Source of the DNA: CAVWSM01 sp963798505
GTDB lineage: Bacteria > Actinomycetota > Actinomycetes > Jiangellales > Jiangellaceae
DNA length: 64,000 bases
Assembly (NCBI GenBank): GCA_963798505.1
Contig: CAWCTX010000018.1
Span: 321,091 to 385,090 of the forward strand
Direction: 5' to 3'
The position numbers were made by a program, and so were the translations under genes. The first letter of the stretch is position 1, and each line of letters begins with the position of its first letter. The notes beneath the pieces are model-generated. The model was not told where the DNA came from and did no database searches. It worked only from the letters and a program-made list of their open reading frames with translations. This document shows, piece by piece, positions 24,125-34,279 of this stretch.

Positions 24125-24151
24125 GGGGCAGGCTCCTTGCGATCAGCCTGA

Positions 24152-25273
24152 TCAGCCGGACAGCCGCACCGGCATCAGGAGGTAGCGGTAGTCGTCGTTG
24201 ACGTCGCCGTCGAGCGCGGCCGCGCCTTGCATGACCGCCGGCTTGGTCGACTGCGTGAAGGCCAGGTGCACGACCGGTGAGTCGATAGCCCCGAGCCCGT
24301 CGAGGAGATAACCCGGGTTGAACCCGATCGAGATGTCGTCGCCGTGCACGACGGCCGGCAGCGACTCGGTCGCCTGCGCGTCCTCTCCGGACCCGGCCTC
24401 GAGCACGACCTGGTCACCGGAGAAGGCAAGCCGGACTGGGGTGTTGCGCTCGGCCACCAGTGCGACACGTCGGACTGCCTCGGTGAGGGCTGTCGTGTCG
24501 ACCCGGGCCGTGGTGCCGGTCTCGGCGGGGAAGAGCGAGCGGTATTTGGGGAAGTCGCCGTCGATGAGTCGGGTGGTCGTGCGCCGCCCGCCGGCCGCGA
24601 TGCCCATCAGCGTCTCTTGGCCACCGGCCGCGAGAGCGAGCGACACCTCGCCGGTGAGCGACTTGGCGGTGTCGGCCAGGGTGCGGGCGGGCACAATCGC
24701 CACGGCGCTGACGTCAGGGGTCGTCGGGTGCCACCGCATCTCGCGGACGGCCAGGCGATAGCGGTCGGTGGCCGCCAGGGTCACGCGCTCGCCCTCGATC
24801 TCGATGCGCACGCCGGTCAGCAACGGCAGCATGTCGTCGCGCCCGGCGGCCGCCACCACCTGGGAGACCGCTGACGCGAGAACGCTCGACGGCACGGTGC
24901 CCGACACCTCGGGCATCGAGGGCAGCTCGGGGTATTCCTCGACGGGGAGGGTCAGCAAGCTGAATCGGGCGCTGCCGCAGGTCAAGGCCACCTTGCCGGT
25001 GTCGGCCGTGAAGTCGACCGGGCGGTTGGGCAGCGAGCGACAGATGTCGGCCAGCAGCCGTCCGGAGACCAGTGCGGTGCCCTCGTCGGCGACCTCCGCG
25101 TCGACGACCACCCGTCCTGACACCTCGTAGTCGAACGCGGAGAGCATGACCTGGCCGTCGGCGGCGTCGAGGCGCAGCCCCGCGAGCACGGGCACCGTCG
25201 GCCGGGTGGGCAGGGTGCGTGCCACCCACGCCACAGCGTCGGCAAGCACGTCGCGCTCGACACGGAACTTCAC
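24152..25273 (-). CDS. dnaN: DNA polymerase III beta sliding clamp
   Basis: 373-residue clamp that gives processivity to the replicase. Starts at GTG 25273 (VKFRVERDVLADAVAWVART); another GTG at 25282 adds three residues. Three clamp domains; end LDGDVNDDYRYLLMPVRLSG with the typical C-terminal MPVRL. Adjacent to dnaA across the oriC-like gap, the standard order. Confidence 0.95.
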   Translation of the reverse strand: MKFRVERDVLADAVAWVARTLPTRPTVPVLAGLRLDAADGQVMLSAFDYEVSGRVVVDAEVADEGTALVSGRLLADICRSLPNRPVDFTADTGKVALTCGSARFSLLTLPVEEYPELPSMPEVSGTVPSSVLASAVSQVVAAAGRDDMLPLLTGVRIEIEGERVTLAATDRYRLAVREMRWHPTTPDVSAVAIVPARTLADTAKSLTGEVSLALAAGGQETLMGIAAGGRRTTTRLIDGDFPKYRSLFPAETGTTARVDTTALTEAVRRVALVAERNTPVRLAFSGDQVVLEAGSGEDAQATESLPAVVHGDDISIGFNPGYLLDGLGAIDSPVVHLAFTQSTKPAVMQGAAALDGDVNDDYRYLLMPVRLSG

Positions 25274-25282
25274 CGGGGCCAC

Positions 25283-25760
25283 CGTCCTTCAGTACGAGCA
25301 ATGTGGCAAGTGCGAGCATCCCGTGCGTCCAAGTCCCCCGCGTGTGGTGAAGCGCGTCACGGTCATCCTTCCACGAGCACCCGACAGAGCGAATGGTGGT
25401 TCGTCGACCGTGTCGACCCGCTCTGGGCAGGCGGTTTCCACAGCGGGCGTCGACGTAACCTTGGCGTTCATCGTCATCTGTCACTGGACTCGTCGTGGTC
25501 ATAGCGCCGGTGGATATGTGGAAAACCGATTCCCGCCCAGGTCAAGTCGAGTCGACTGTCCACGGGGCTTGGTGATGGCCGACCTGGCTGTAGTGCACCG
25601 TCGGACCTGAGTCCACCGAGGCTGCGGGTTTCCCACGCGTCAGCATCCTGGTCCCCTCAACTGTCCACAGAATTGTCCACAGCCTGTGTGTGGTGATTTT
25701 GCCGGATGGCGGAGGTTGGACGGTTCCAGGCTCAAGAGTGGAAGTTGTCCGCTCTGCGCT
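25283..25760. other. Probable oriC: dnaA-dnaN intergenic region
   Basis: 478 bases without a gene between dnaN and dnaA, where actinobacterial origins lie. DnaA-box-like sites: TTGTCCACA at 25673-25681 (perfect), CTGTCCACA at 25661-25669, TGTGGAAAA at 25517-25525, and degenerate TTTCCACAG around 25,435 and TGTCCACGG around 25,556. The position fits the gene order. The number and spacing are only what I can see by eye. Confidence 0.75.
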
Positions 25761-27206
25761 CTAGTTATGGCGGGCCTGCTGCTTGATGCGGTTGGTGATC
25801 TCGGTGACCTGGTTGTAGACGCTGCGCCGTTCGGCCATCAGGTGTCGGATCTTGCGCTCAGCGTGCATGACCGTGGTGTGGTCGCGGCCGCCGAACTGCT
25901 GGCCGATCTTGGGCAGTGACAGGTCGGTGAGCTCGCGGCAGAGATACATGGCGATCTGCCGGGCAGTAACGAGGACGCGGCTGCGACTCGTACCGCAAAG
26001 ATCGTCGATGGTGAGACCGAAGTAGTCGGCGGTCACAGCCATGATCGTTGCGGGAGTGATCTCGGGACTGGCCTCGGTGGGGCCGAGGTCCTTGAGCACG
26101 ACCTCGGCGAGGGACAGGTCGACGCCCTGTCGGTTGAGGCTGGCGAACGCGGTGACACGGATGAGTGCACCCTCGAGCTCGCGGATGTTGGTCGCGATGC
26201 GGCTGGCGATGAAGCCGAGTACGTCGCTGGGGACGTTGAGCCGGTCCTGTGCAGCCTTCTTGGACAGGATCGCGATGCGCGTCTCGAGGTCGGGTGGCTG
26301 GACGTCGCAGATGAGCCCCCACTCGAACCTGTTGCGCAGCCGGTCCTCGAGCGCCGAGAGCTGCTTGGGCGGCCGGTCGGACGTGATCACGATCTGCTTG
26401 TTGGCGTTGTGCAGGGTGTTGAACGTATGGAAAAACTCTTCCTGCGTCTGGATTTTGCCTTCCAGGAACTGGATGTCGTCGATGAGCAGGACATCGACGT
26501 CGCGGTAGCGGCGCTGGAAAATCGGCGCCTTGTCGTCGCGGATCGAGTTGATGAACTCGTTGGTGAACTCTTCGCTGGAGACGTAGCGGACGCGGGTGCC
26601 CTCATAGATCTGCCGGGCGTAATGGCCGATGGCGTGCAGCAGGTGGGTCTTGCCCAGGCCAGACTCGCCATAGACCAGCAATGGGTTGTAGGCCTTGCCA
26701 GGGGCCTCGCCGACGGCGACAGCTGCCGCGTGGGCGAACCGGTTGCTCGAGCCGATGACGAAGGTGTCGAACGTGTAGCGCGGGTTCAATCGCGACTGCT
26801 CGCCGTCGCGGTGCGTCGTGGCGGGGGGAGGCGGGGCGGCGTGCAACGGCGCGTAGAGGTCGTCGACGGGAGTGCTCGCGGACGGCGGGCTGAAGCCGTT
26901 GACGCTGGCCGTCGGTTCGGCCTGGGCGACATCGCCGGCCGGCGGCGAAACGGTGACTGCCAGCTGCACCTGACGGCCGAGGATGGCGCCGAGCGTGTCG
27001 CACAGAATCACCCGCAGCCGGGTTTCCAGGATATTTTTCGCGAACTCGGACGGAACCGACACAACGGCGGTGCCTTCGACGAACGTCAAGGGACGGGCCT
27101 GGGCCAGAAACGCTTGTTCCTGCCGGCCGAGCTCGGTGTCGCCGATGCGGCGCAGGGCATCGGCCCAGGCCGTGTCGAAGTCCGGCGTCGCTCCCCCGTT
27201 GACCAC
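25761..27206 (-). CDS. dnaA: Chromosomal replication initiator DnaA
   Basis: AAA+ initiator that melts oriC. Domain I starts VVNGGATPDFDTAWADALRR, then a Pro-rich linker (about residues 85-150). Walker A is GESGLGKTHLLHAIGHY, Walker B VDVLLIDDIQFLEGK. Domain IV contains the signature GRDHTTVMHAERKIRHLM. Start GTG 27206 is preceded by AGGGGAG at good spacing; the upstream in-frame extension lacks homology. Confidence 0.97.
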   Translation of the reverse strand: MVNGGATPDFDTAWADALRRIGDTELGRQEQAFLAQARPLTFVEGTAVVSVPSEFAKNILETRLRVILCDTLGAILGRQVQLAVTVSPPAGDVAQAEPTASVNGFSPPSASTPVDDLYAPLHAAPPPPATTHRDGEQSRLNPRYTFDTFVIGSSNRFAHAAAVAVGEAPGKAYNPLLVYGESGLGKTHLLHAIGHYARQIYEGTRVRYVSSEEFTNEFINSIRDDKAPIFQRRYRDVDVLLIDDIQFLEGKIQTQEEFFHTFNTLHNANKQIVITSDRPPKQLSALEDRLRNRFEWGLICDVQPPDLETRIAILSKKAAQDRLNVPSDVLGFIASRIATNIRELEGALIRVTAFASLNRQGVDLSLAEVVLKDLGPTEASPEITPATIMAVTADYFGLTIDDLCGTSRSRVLVTARQIAMYLCRELTDLSLPKIGQQFGGRDHTTVMHAERKIRHLMAERRSVYNQVTEITNRIKQQARHN

Positions 27207-27677
27207 TGCACGCTCCCCTGTCCCGTCGATCCGGTGGTGTCTGCCGTGGCGTTCGCCCGGGGCGCGCGCCGCTCGGTGTGCACCGTGCTCCGGCATACGG
27301 TCCACAGAGTTTTCCACAACTTGTGGAGCGGTGATCCTTTGGGGTCACCCAGTGGTGGCGGTCTCGAAACCACCGGAGAACCCATCCCGGAACCGTGGGG
27401 AAAGGCCGGTCAGGTGACGCTAACAACTTGTGGGTGACCTTCAAGCGGTTGTCCACAGCCGAGCCCACGGTCGCGCTCGCCTCCACACCAAAGAACGGTG
27501 CGTCGCGAGTTTGACCGTCACCACCGCGACCACGTACCGTTGTGAGGTCCGGCGTCGGGCGTGCTTGGCATGCCTGCCGCGAGGCTCATGCGTTCTCGGA
27601 TCCGAAGGCGTAAGGGCCGGATTACTGCTTGCTCGTTCCCGGCGACCGCCGGTGCCGTTCGACTCTGGAGCCCGACC
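27207..27677. promoter_or_regulatory. dnaA-rpmH divergent regulatory region with DnaA boxes and rpmH promoter
   Basis: About 470 bases. DnaA boxes TTGTCCACA at 27449-27457 and TTTTCCACA at 27310-27318, with TTGTGGAG at 27321. For rpmH, TTGACC at 27511-27516 and TACCGT at 27535-27540 with an 18-base spacer is a plausible core promoter. A 32-base element at 27474-27505 lies just upstream and recurs inverted at 46213-46244. No gene is visible here. Confidence 0.65.
27474..27505 (-). repeat. 32-bp perfect repeat, copy 1 (upstream of rpmH)
   Basis: On the + strand it runs from CGCTCGCCTCCACACC to GAACGGTGCGTCG. The exact inverse complement lies at 46213-46244. It contains CACC-AAAGAAC-GGTG, an imperfect dyad that could be a protein site. 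It lies 5 bases upstream of the likely rpmH -35. Confidence 0.85.
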
Positions 27678-27812
27678 GTGAAGCGCACGTTCCAGCCCAA
27701 CAACCGTCGCCGTGCTAAGACGCACGGCTTCCGCCTGCGCATGCGCACCCGCGCCGGCCGCGCGATCATCGCCGCGCGCCGGACAAAGGGCCGCAAGCGA
27801 CTGTCGGCCTGA
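27678..27812 (+). CDS. rpmH: 50S ribosomal protein L34
   Basis: 44 residues, start GTG: VKRTFQPNNRRRAKTHGFRL followed by RMRTRAGRAIIAARRTKGRK. This is the complete, near-universal L34 sequence. It heads the rpmH-rnpA-yidD-yidC-jag-rsmG-parAB series. Confidence 0.97.
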   Translation: MKRTFQPNNRRRAKTHGFRLRMRTRAGRAIIAARRTKGRKRLSA

Positions 27813-27835
27813 CCCACCCTTTGCGAGGACTCCCC

Positions 27836-28198
27836 GTGCTTCCGGCCACCCAGCGGGTCCGCCGGCGCGGGGAGTTTTCCGCGACGGTGCGACAAGGCCG
27901 TCGCGCCGCCGGTCAGCTTGTCGTCGTCCATCTGTTGCCGGGACCGCCCGGTGCGACCGAGGCGGCCCGCGCGGGCTTTGTGGTGAGCAGAGCGGTTGGG
28001 GGAGCAGTCGTACGAAACCGGGTCAAAAGGCGACTTCGGCACGTGCTGCGACCGGCGTTGGACGATCTGCCGGCTGGCTCCCGAGTCGTCGTGCGGGCGC
28101 TGCCACCAGCCGCCGGTGCGTCTAGCACTCAGCTGGCCGCCGCGGTGCGGCGCGCGGTCAGCCGTGTGATGGCCCACGCCGCCGGGGGCACCTCATGA
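27836..28198 (+). CDS. rnpA: Ribonuclease P protein component
   Basis: Protein subunit assisting RNase P RNA in tRNA 5' processing. 120 residues, start GTG 27836 (VLPATQRVRRRGEF). Signature AVGGAVVRNRVKRRLRHVL is the RNR motif region. The stop overlaps the yidD start (ATGA). Confidence 0.95.
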   Translation: MLPATQRVRRRGEFSATVRQGRRAAGQLVVVHLLPGPPGATEAARAGFVVSRAVGGAVVRNRVKRRLRHVLRPALDDLPAGSRVVVRALPPAAGASSTQLAAAVRRAVSRVMAHAAGGTS

Positions 28199-28491
28199 GG
28201 TGGCTGCTCGTTGGGCTGATCAGGATCTACCAGCTGGTGATCAGCCCGCTGCTGGGTCAGCGGTGCCGCTACTACCCCTCCTGCTCCGCCTACGCGCTCG
28301 AGGCCATCCAGGTCCACGGTGCCCTCCGCGGCAGCTGGCTCGGCGCGCGCCGGCTGGCCAGGTGCCACCCATGGACCGACGGTGGGTACGACCCCGTGCC
28401 CCCCGCACGCAAGACAACTCAAGACAAGACACCTTCCAAGACGGAGCCGCGTGGCTCCGTCCATACGTCACCGCACGCTCGAGGAGCTTGA
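28195..28491 (+). CDS. yidD: Membrane protein insertion efficiency factor YidD
   Basis: Small basic membrane-associated protein; 98 residues. Conserved RIYQLVISPLLGQRCRYYPS and CSAYALEAIQVHGALRG, and a C-terminal HPWTDGGYDPVPP. Overlaps rnpA by four bases and precedes yidC, its functional partner. Confidence 0.95.
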   Translation: MRWLLVGLIRIYQLVISPLLGQRCRYYPSCSAYALEAIQVHGALRGSWLGARRLARCHPWTDGGYDPVPPARKTTQDKTPSKTEPRGSVHTSPHARGA

Positions 28492-28496
28492 GCATC

Positions 28497-29454
28497 GTGT
28501 TGGACACGATCCTTAGTCCGCTGTACTTCGTCGTCTCATGGATCATGGTCGGCTGGCACTGGCTGTTCGACCAGGTCATGCCCGACGGTCCGGCGTGGCT
28601 GCTGTCGATCGTCGGCCTCGTCATCGTGGTGCGTGCGGCGCTCATCCCGCTCTTCGTGCGACAGATCCGCGCCAGCCGCAAGCTGGCTCTTCTCCAGCCG
28701 CAGATGCGCGAGCTGCAGAAGAAGTACGGGCACGACAAGCAACGTCTCCAGCAAGAGATGATGGAGCTCTACCGCCAGGAGAAGACCAACCCGTTCTCCT
28801 CCTGCCTCCCGGCGTTGCTCCAGATGCCGGTGTTCTTCGCGCTGTTCCGGGTGCTCAACGGCGCGGCCACCGACGACGCGCACGGTGCGTTTGTCGGCCG
28901 TCCGGAGCTGTTCGAAAGCTTCCAGAACGCTGAGGTCCTCGGCATCAAGCTGACGGACACCTTCATGGGCACCGACTCACTCGCCACCAGGGTCGTCGCG
29001 ATCGTGCTCGTGCTGATCATGACCGGGTCCACCTACTTCACCCAGCACCAGCTGATGCGTAAGAACATGCCGAAGGAGGCCCTCGAGGGCCCGTTCGCGC
29101 AGCAGCAGAAGATCCTGCTCTACGTCCTGCCGCTGGGCTTCCTGTTCTCCGGCCTGTTCTTCCCGCTCGGTGTTGTCGTCTACTGGTGCGTCTCGAACCT
29201 CTGGACTGGCGCGCAGCAGTTCTACGTGATTCGCAACATGCCGGCGCCCGAACACGCCCGCCGAGGCGGCCTACAAGGCCCGCATGGAGGCGAAGGCGCG
29301 GAAAAAGGGGAAGGTCGCGGTCCCGGTTGAGGCTGCCGCACCCGAGGCTGCCGCGCCGGCGCCCCCTCCGCGCGTCCAGCCGAAGAAGAAGAGCCGGTCG
29401 CAGCGCTCGGGACCGACGCGTAGCAGCGGGGCCAGCCCGAAGAAGAAGCGCTGA
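28497..29454 (+). CDS. yidC: Membrane protein insertase YidC
   Basis: Sec-dependent and -independent membrane insertase of the Oxa1 family. Starts at GTG 28497 (VLDTILSPLYFVVSWIM). It has the hydrophobic core helices, EKTNPFSSCLPALLQMPVFF and a second half with PLGVVVYWCVSNLWTGAQQF. The basic C-terminal tail (RVQPKKKSRSQRSG) binds ribosomes. The frame breaks at 29250-29251, a CG pair in a Pro codon; repaired, it continues PAPNTPAEAAYKARMEAKAR to a TGA at 29452. Confidence 0.94.
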
Positions 29455-29529
29455 ACCGCGTTCAACGGCGCACAGACGTAGTCAGGCGCCGGGCGCGGAC
29501 CGGTGACCCGTACTTGAGGAGTGAACCCC

Positions 29530-30033
29530 GTGAGTGACGTGACCTCGGCCGACGAGACGGTCGCCCCCTCGAGCCGCGTCGACCTGCTCGAGACGGAGGG
29601 CGACATCGCCGCCGACTACCTCGAGGAGCTCCTCGACATCGCCGACGTCGACGGTGACATCGACATGGACGTCGAGGGGGACCGCGCGATGGTGTCGATC
29701 GTCGGGGGCGACCTCGACCACCTGGTCGGTGCCGACGGCGAGGTGCTGGACGCCCTTCAGGAGCTGACCCGGCTCGCGGTGCTCCGGGAGACCGGTGAGC
29801 GCAGCCGGCTCATGCTCGACATCACGGGATTCCGGGCCAAGAAGCGCGATGAGCTGACCGAGCTCGCGCGGCAGACGGTCGAGAAGGTCACCGCGTCGGG
29901 TGAGGCAGTGTCGTTGCCGGCCATGACCGCGTTCGAGCGCAAGGTCGTGCACGATGTCGTGACGGCCGCCGGCCTGCACAGCGAGTCCGAGGGCGTCGAC
30001 CCAGATCGGCACATCGTCATCAGCCCGGCCTGA
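29530..30033 (+). CDS. jag: Jag/KhpB RNA-binding protein (KH and R3H domains)
   Basis: 167 residues. A KH-like domain (SIVGGDLDHLVGADGEVLDA) and a C-terminal R3H domain (AMTAFERKVVHDVV). Family members bind RNA and influence cell division and elongation. I chose GTG 29530, nine bases after GAGGAG; the earlier GTG at 29521 abuts the ribosome site. Confidence 0.92.
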   Translation: MSDVTSADETVAPSSRVDLLETEGDIAADYLEELLDIADVDGDIDMDVEGDRAMVSIVGGDLDHLVGADGEVLDALQELTRLAVLRETGERSRLMLDITGFRAKKRDELTELARQTVEKVTASGEAVSLPAMTAFERKVVHDVVTAAGLHSESEGVDPDRHIVISPA

Positions 30034-30035
30034 GC

Positions 30036-30837
30036 ATGGCGCCGGAGAAGCGTCAGCCGCACGACGTTTCACGTGAAACCGCAGGGCCGCCGCCCGCGGT
30101 CGCTGCTGATGTTTTCGGCCCGGGCCTAGCCCGGGCCGTTGCCTTTGCCGACCTGCTGGCCAGCGACGGAGTTTTAAGAGGTTTGATTGGCCCCCGCGAG
30201 GTGCCTCGACTCTGGGACCGTCACCTGCTCAACTGCGGTGTTGTGGCACCGGTTTTCCGTTCCGAGTCGCTTGTGTACGACGTCGGCTCCGGCGCTGGCC
30301 TGCCCGGTATCGTGATCGCGCTGGCCCGCCCGGACCTACGGATGGTGCTGCTCGAACCGTTGCTCCGCCGCACGACGTTCCTGGAGGAGGCTGTCCGCGT
30401 GCTCGAGCTGCCCAACGTTTCGGTGGTCCGCGGCCGGGCTGAAGAGCTTGCCGGGCACCCCGGCGCCGACTACGCCACCGCCCGGGCGGTCGCGCCACTC
30501 GATCGACTTGTTCGCTGGTGCGCCCCGTTGCTGCGACCAGGTGGCGAGCTCGTCGCACTCAAGGGCGAGGCGGCGACGGAGGAGGTCGACACCGCCTCCG
30601 CAATCCTGGCGGCGTTCGGCGCGCGCGATCGTGCGTGTCGAACAGGTCGGCAGCGACCTGCTGGGGTCTGGGACAACCCTCGTGCGAGCAACGATCGACC
30701 GGCCCGCGGGGAGCGCCAAGGTCAAGAAACCGCGACCAGGTCGCCCAAGGCAAGGCAGGGCCGACGCGCGCGCAGGCAGGCTCACGAGAGGAGCGCAGGC
30801 GATGACTCGACAGACGGGCCTGGGGATGGCCGGCTGA
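30036..30837 (+). CDS. rsmG: 16S rRNA m7G527 methyltransferase RsmG (GidB)
   Basis: Rossmann methyltransferase with SAM motif YDVGSGAGLPGIVIA and PREVPRLWDRHLLNCG. One CG pair at 30626-30627 in an Arg codon breaks the frame (repaired: AFGARIVRVEQVGSDLL). A basic C-terminal tail (KKPRPGRPRQGRADARAG) is longer than usual. The first codons contain a parS site encoding DVSRET. It begins 2 bases after jag. Confidence 0.92.
30066..30079. promoter_or_regulatory. parS site 1 (inside rsmG)
   Basis: GTTTCACGTGAAAC, the 14-base core of the ParB-binding consensus. It lies within rsmG codons for VSRET. Confidence 0.9.
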
Positions 30838-31006
30838 CGACTCGTCGGCCACGAGCGCCGGTCTGGGATGGCCGACCGCGACCAACGACGACGAATCTCG
30901 CTCGCCAGGACGATGCCGCCGAGTTGGAGTTGAGTCTCGCGCGTCGCGGTCGAGGCGGATCACGCTTCCGCCGCCGAGCCCAGCGAAGCGGGGCGGCTCC
31001 ACCCGG

Positions 31007-32078
31007 GTGGAAGGCTCGCCCGAGGCGGAGCACAACTCGCGCACAGATGTTTCACGTGAAACCGAGACGCGTCCGCGTCCTCGTGTCTTGACCGCGGCGG
31101 AGATCGCTGCGACCGCTCAGGAGGAGCCGGTGGAGGTCGACACCCCGATCGCGATGGAGGCGCGCACGGCGATCCTGGCGACGAGCCGGCGCCGTCCACT
31201 TCCGAGGCCTGATCACACCCGGGTGCTCGTCGTGGCCAACCAGAAGGGCGGCGTGGGGAAGACCACGACCACGGTCAACCTCGCCGCGGCGCTGGCCATG
31301 GCCGGGCTCCGCACACTCGTCATCGACCTCGACCCCCAGGGCAACGCCTCGACGGCGCTGGGGGTCGATCATCACCAAGACATCGCCAGCGTCTATGACG
31401 TGCTCGTCGACGGGATGCGTCTGGCCGAGATCGTTCAGCAGGCTCCGGACGTCGAGCGGCTGTATCTGCGCCCCGGCGACGATCGAGCTCGCTGGCGCCG
31501 AGATCGAGCTGGTGAGCCTCGTTGCCCGAGAGTCACGGCTGCGGCGCGCGCTGCGGCAGCACCTGGAGGACGCGGAGCGGAGGCGCGGCCGAGTACGACT
31601 ACGTGTTCATCGACTGCCCGCCGTCTCTGGGGCTGCTGACGGTCAACGCCCTCGTCGCCGCCGACGAAGTCCTCATCCCCATCCAGTGCGAGTACTACGC
31701 GCTCGAGGGACTGACGCAGTTGCTGCGCAACATCGACCTGGTCAAGGCGCACCTGAACCCCACACTCGCGGTGACGACGATCCTGCTGACGATGTATGAC
31801 GCGCGGACCCGTCTGGCCGCTCAGGTCGCCGACGAAGTGCGCGCGCCACTTCGGTGATGTCGCCCTCGCGGCCACGATCCCGCGCTCGGTCCGGATCAGC
31901 GAGGCGCCGAGCTATGGGCAGTCGGTGATGACCTACGACCCGACGTCCAGCGGCGCACTGTCCTATCTCGAGGCGGCAACCGAACTTGCGATGCGCGGCG
32001 CGTCCTCCACGCAACAGGCCGTTGTTGGGACCACCATCGTCGCAAGGAACATTCAGCCGTCAGGAGGCAACTCAGTGA
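31007..32078 (+). CDS. parA: Chromosome partition ATPase ParA (Soj)
   Basis: Deviant Walker ATPase that segregates ParB-parS complexes. Walker A NQKGGVGKTTTTVNLAAALA, then VIDLDPQGNASTALG, YVFIDCPPSLGLLTVNA and SVRISEAPSYGQSVMTYDP. Three frame breaks (31474, 31586 and 31842) are CG pairs in Pro, Arg and Arg codons. The C-terminus is unclear: as written it runs into parB; one further expansion would give a TGA at 32076-32078 overlapping the parB GTG. Start GTG 31007, long N-terminal tail with the parS-encoded VSRET. Confidence 0.9.
31049..31062. promoter_or_regulatory. parS site 2 (inside parA)
   Basis: GTTTCACGTGAAAC within the first codons of parA, encoding VSRET. Confidence 0.9.
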
Positions 32079-33105
32079 GCGAGCGTCGTCGCGGGCTTGG
32101 ACGCGGGCTCGGCGCGTTGATCCCCACCGGTCCCGACGCAGCACGAGACCAAGTCGGCGTCGCCCGTGGACGTCTTCTTCCCGGCGCGTGACGGCGGCAC
32201 CGCCGTCGCCACCGTTGACGGGGTCGCACCCGCCGTCACCTCCAACGGGGACGCCACCCACGGCCCCGAGGTGGACGGCCTCGTGCCGGTGGCGGGCGTC
32301 TCGTTCGCGGAGATCCCGGTCGACGCGATCAGGCCCAACCCGCAAGCAACCGCGGCGGTTCTTCGACGAGGAGGCGATGGCTGAGCTCGTCCACTCCATC
32401 AAGGAGATCGGGCTGCTCCAGCCCATCGTCGTGCGGGAGACCGAGCCCGGCTCTTACGAGCTCGTTATGGGGGAGCGCCGTTGGCGAGCCACCCGCGACG
32501 CCGGCCTCGACACCATCCCCGCGCTGGTCCGCACGACCAGCGACGACGACATGCTGCGCGACGCGTTGCTGGAGAACCTGCACCGCGCCGAGCTGAACCC
32601 GCTGGAGGAGGCAGCCGCCTATCAGCAGCTGCTCGACGACTTCAGCTGCACGCACGACCAGCTCGCGACCAGGATCGGCCGCTCTCGGCCGCAGATCTCC
32701 AACACGCTGCGGCTGCTCAAGCTGCCGCCCGCGGTGCAGCGCCGGGTGGCCGCCGGGGTGCTGAGTGCCGGGCACGCGCGAGCCCTGCTCGGCCTGCCGG
32801 ACGCGCCGGCTCAGGAGCGGTTGGCGCAGCGGATCGTGGCCGAGGGCTTGTCGGTGCGGGCGGTCGAGGAGATCGTCATGCTCGGTGGGGACGACCGTCC
32901 AGAGCGCGCGCCGCGCACACCGAAGCCGGTCGCCCCGCGGCTTGCCGACATCGCCACCATGCTGTCGGACCGGCTGGACACGCGGGTCAAGGTGGATCTC
33001 GGCCGCACCAAGGGCAAGGTCACGATCGAGTTCGCGTCGATCGAAGACCTCGAGCGGATTGTCGGCGCCATCGTCACCGAGCCGTCACCGACCGGCGACG
33101 GATAG
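32075..33105 (+). CDS. parB: Chromosome partition protein ParB (Spo0J)
   Basis: CTP-dependent DNA clamp that binds parS. Starts VSERRRGLGRGLGALIP after AGGAGG at seven bases. The conserved stretches are IRPNPKQPRRFFDEEAMAEL, PIVVRETEPGSYELVMGERR (GERR box) and ALLENLHRAELNPLEEA. The helix-turn-helix is ATRIGRSRPQISNTLRLLKL. The frame breaks at 32134-32135 (CG in a Pro codon) and 32342-32343 (GC in a Pro codon). Confidence 0.93.
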
Positions 33106-33133
33106 CCCCTCCGCGAAGCCAGCGACAGCCCGA

Positions 33134-33149
33134 TGTTTCACGTGAAACA
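33134..33149. promoter_or_regulatory. parS site 3 (downstream of parB)
   Basis: TGTTTCACGTGAAACA, the full 16-base palindromic consensus, 29 bases after the parB stop. Bases 33106-33261 otherwise hold no gene I can support. Confidence 0.93.
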
Positions 33150-33261
33150 CCAGCGCGCACACACGAGCAATCCGTGAGCGCGATGACTCGAAAACCCTTG
33201 TGGCGCAAGGGATTTCGCCGCAAGGCGGTGCTCGAGACCTCGGGCCGAATGAATGCCGCCG

Positions 33262-34216
33262 TCAGTGGCCGCGCTGCGACGCCTGAACCAGCAGATCGCG
33301 AAGCACGACGCCAAAGTCCAGGCCTGCGGCATTGACAGCCTGCGGCAGTAACGACGTCTCGGTCATCCCCGGGGCAACGTTGACCTCGATGAACCACGGG
33401 ACCCCGGCGTCATCCACGATCACGTCGCTGCGCGACAGGTCCCGCAGCCCCAGCAACCGGTGAACCTCGACCGCAACCTCGCCAACGGCCTCCGCGGCCG
33501 AGCGGGTCAGCCGTGCCGGGGCGAAGAACTCGGTCTCGCCGGCGGTGTAGCGCGCCTGGTAGTCGTAGATCCCCGACGACGGCACGATCTCCACCGCCGG
33601 CAGGGCTCGCGGGCCGTCACCGGTATCGATGACGGTCACCGCCACCTCGGTCCCACCCACGAAACGCTCGAGCAGCGCCAGGTCTCCGTACGCGTAGCAG
33701 CCCACCATCGCGCCTGGCAGCTCGTCCGGCGACCGCACCACCGAGCACCCAAGCGCAGAGCCGCTCCGGGTCGGCTTCACCACCAAGGGGAGCCCCAGCG
33801 TCTGGACAACAGCGGACAGGACCGACGATGCGCCGAGCTCGCGGAACGTCGAGTGCGGCAGCACGACGTCGGGCGGCGTGGACAGCCCGGCGGCGGCCAC
33901 GATGTGCTTGGCGGCGGGCTTGTCGAAGGCGATGCGGCACGGCGAGGGCTGGGCACCGACGTAGGGGATCCGCAGCAGTTCCAGCACGTCACGCAGCGAC
34001 CCGTCCTCACCCTGCTCGCCGTGCAGCAGCGGCAGGACAGCGCGTAGGGGGGTCGGCGGCCAGCGCGGGCAGCAGCTCGGCGTCGACGTCGCGCAGCTCA
34101 GCATCCACATCGACGCCACGGAGCGCCTCGACGGCGCGACGCCCGGACCGCAGCGACACGTCGCGCTCGTGGGACAGGCCACCGGCCAGGACGACGACCC
34201 GTTCCACATCGCTCAC
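33262..34216 (-). CDS. D-alanine-D-alanine ligase family protein
   Basis: ATP-grasp ligase. N-terminal VVLAGGLSHERDVSLRSGR is the Ddl signature. HGEQGEDGSLRDVLELLRIP and YVGAQPSPCRIAFDKPAAKH follow, with VVKPTRSGSALGCSVV (ATP lysine) and FIEVNVAPGMTETSLLPQA (metal-binding). One frame break near 34,047 is a CG pair in an Ala codon. Start GTG 34216 follows GAGGAGG. About 317 residues. A Ddl-like gene right after parB is not the usual ddl locus; the true substrate may differ from D-Ala. Confidence 0.88.
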
Positions 34217-34279
34217 GACAACGCCTCCTCTGCGAGCCCGCCCGGCGGCCGTCACATCCACCGGTCAAGCAACAGCAAA

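Noticed and set aside
31007..32191. ParA-ParB fusion protein
   Set aside because: The frame is open through the parB start, but parB has its own AGGAGG and GTG, and one more base-pair expansion would give a TGA overlapping it.
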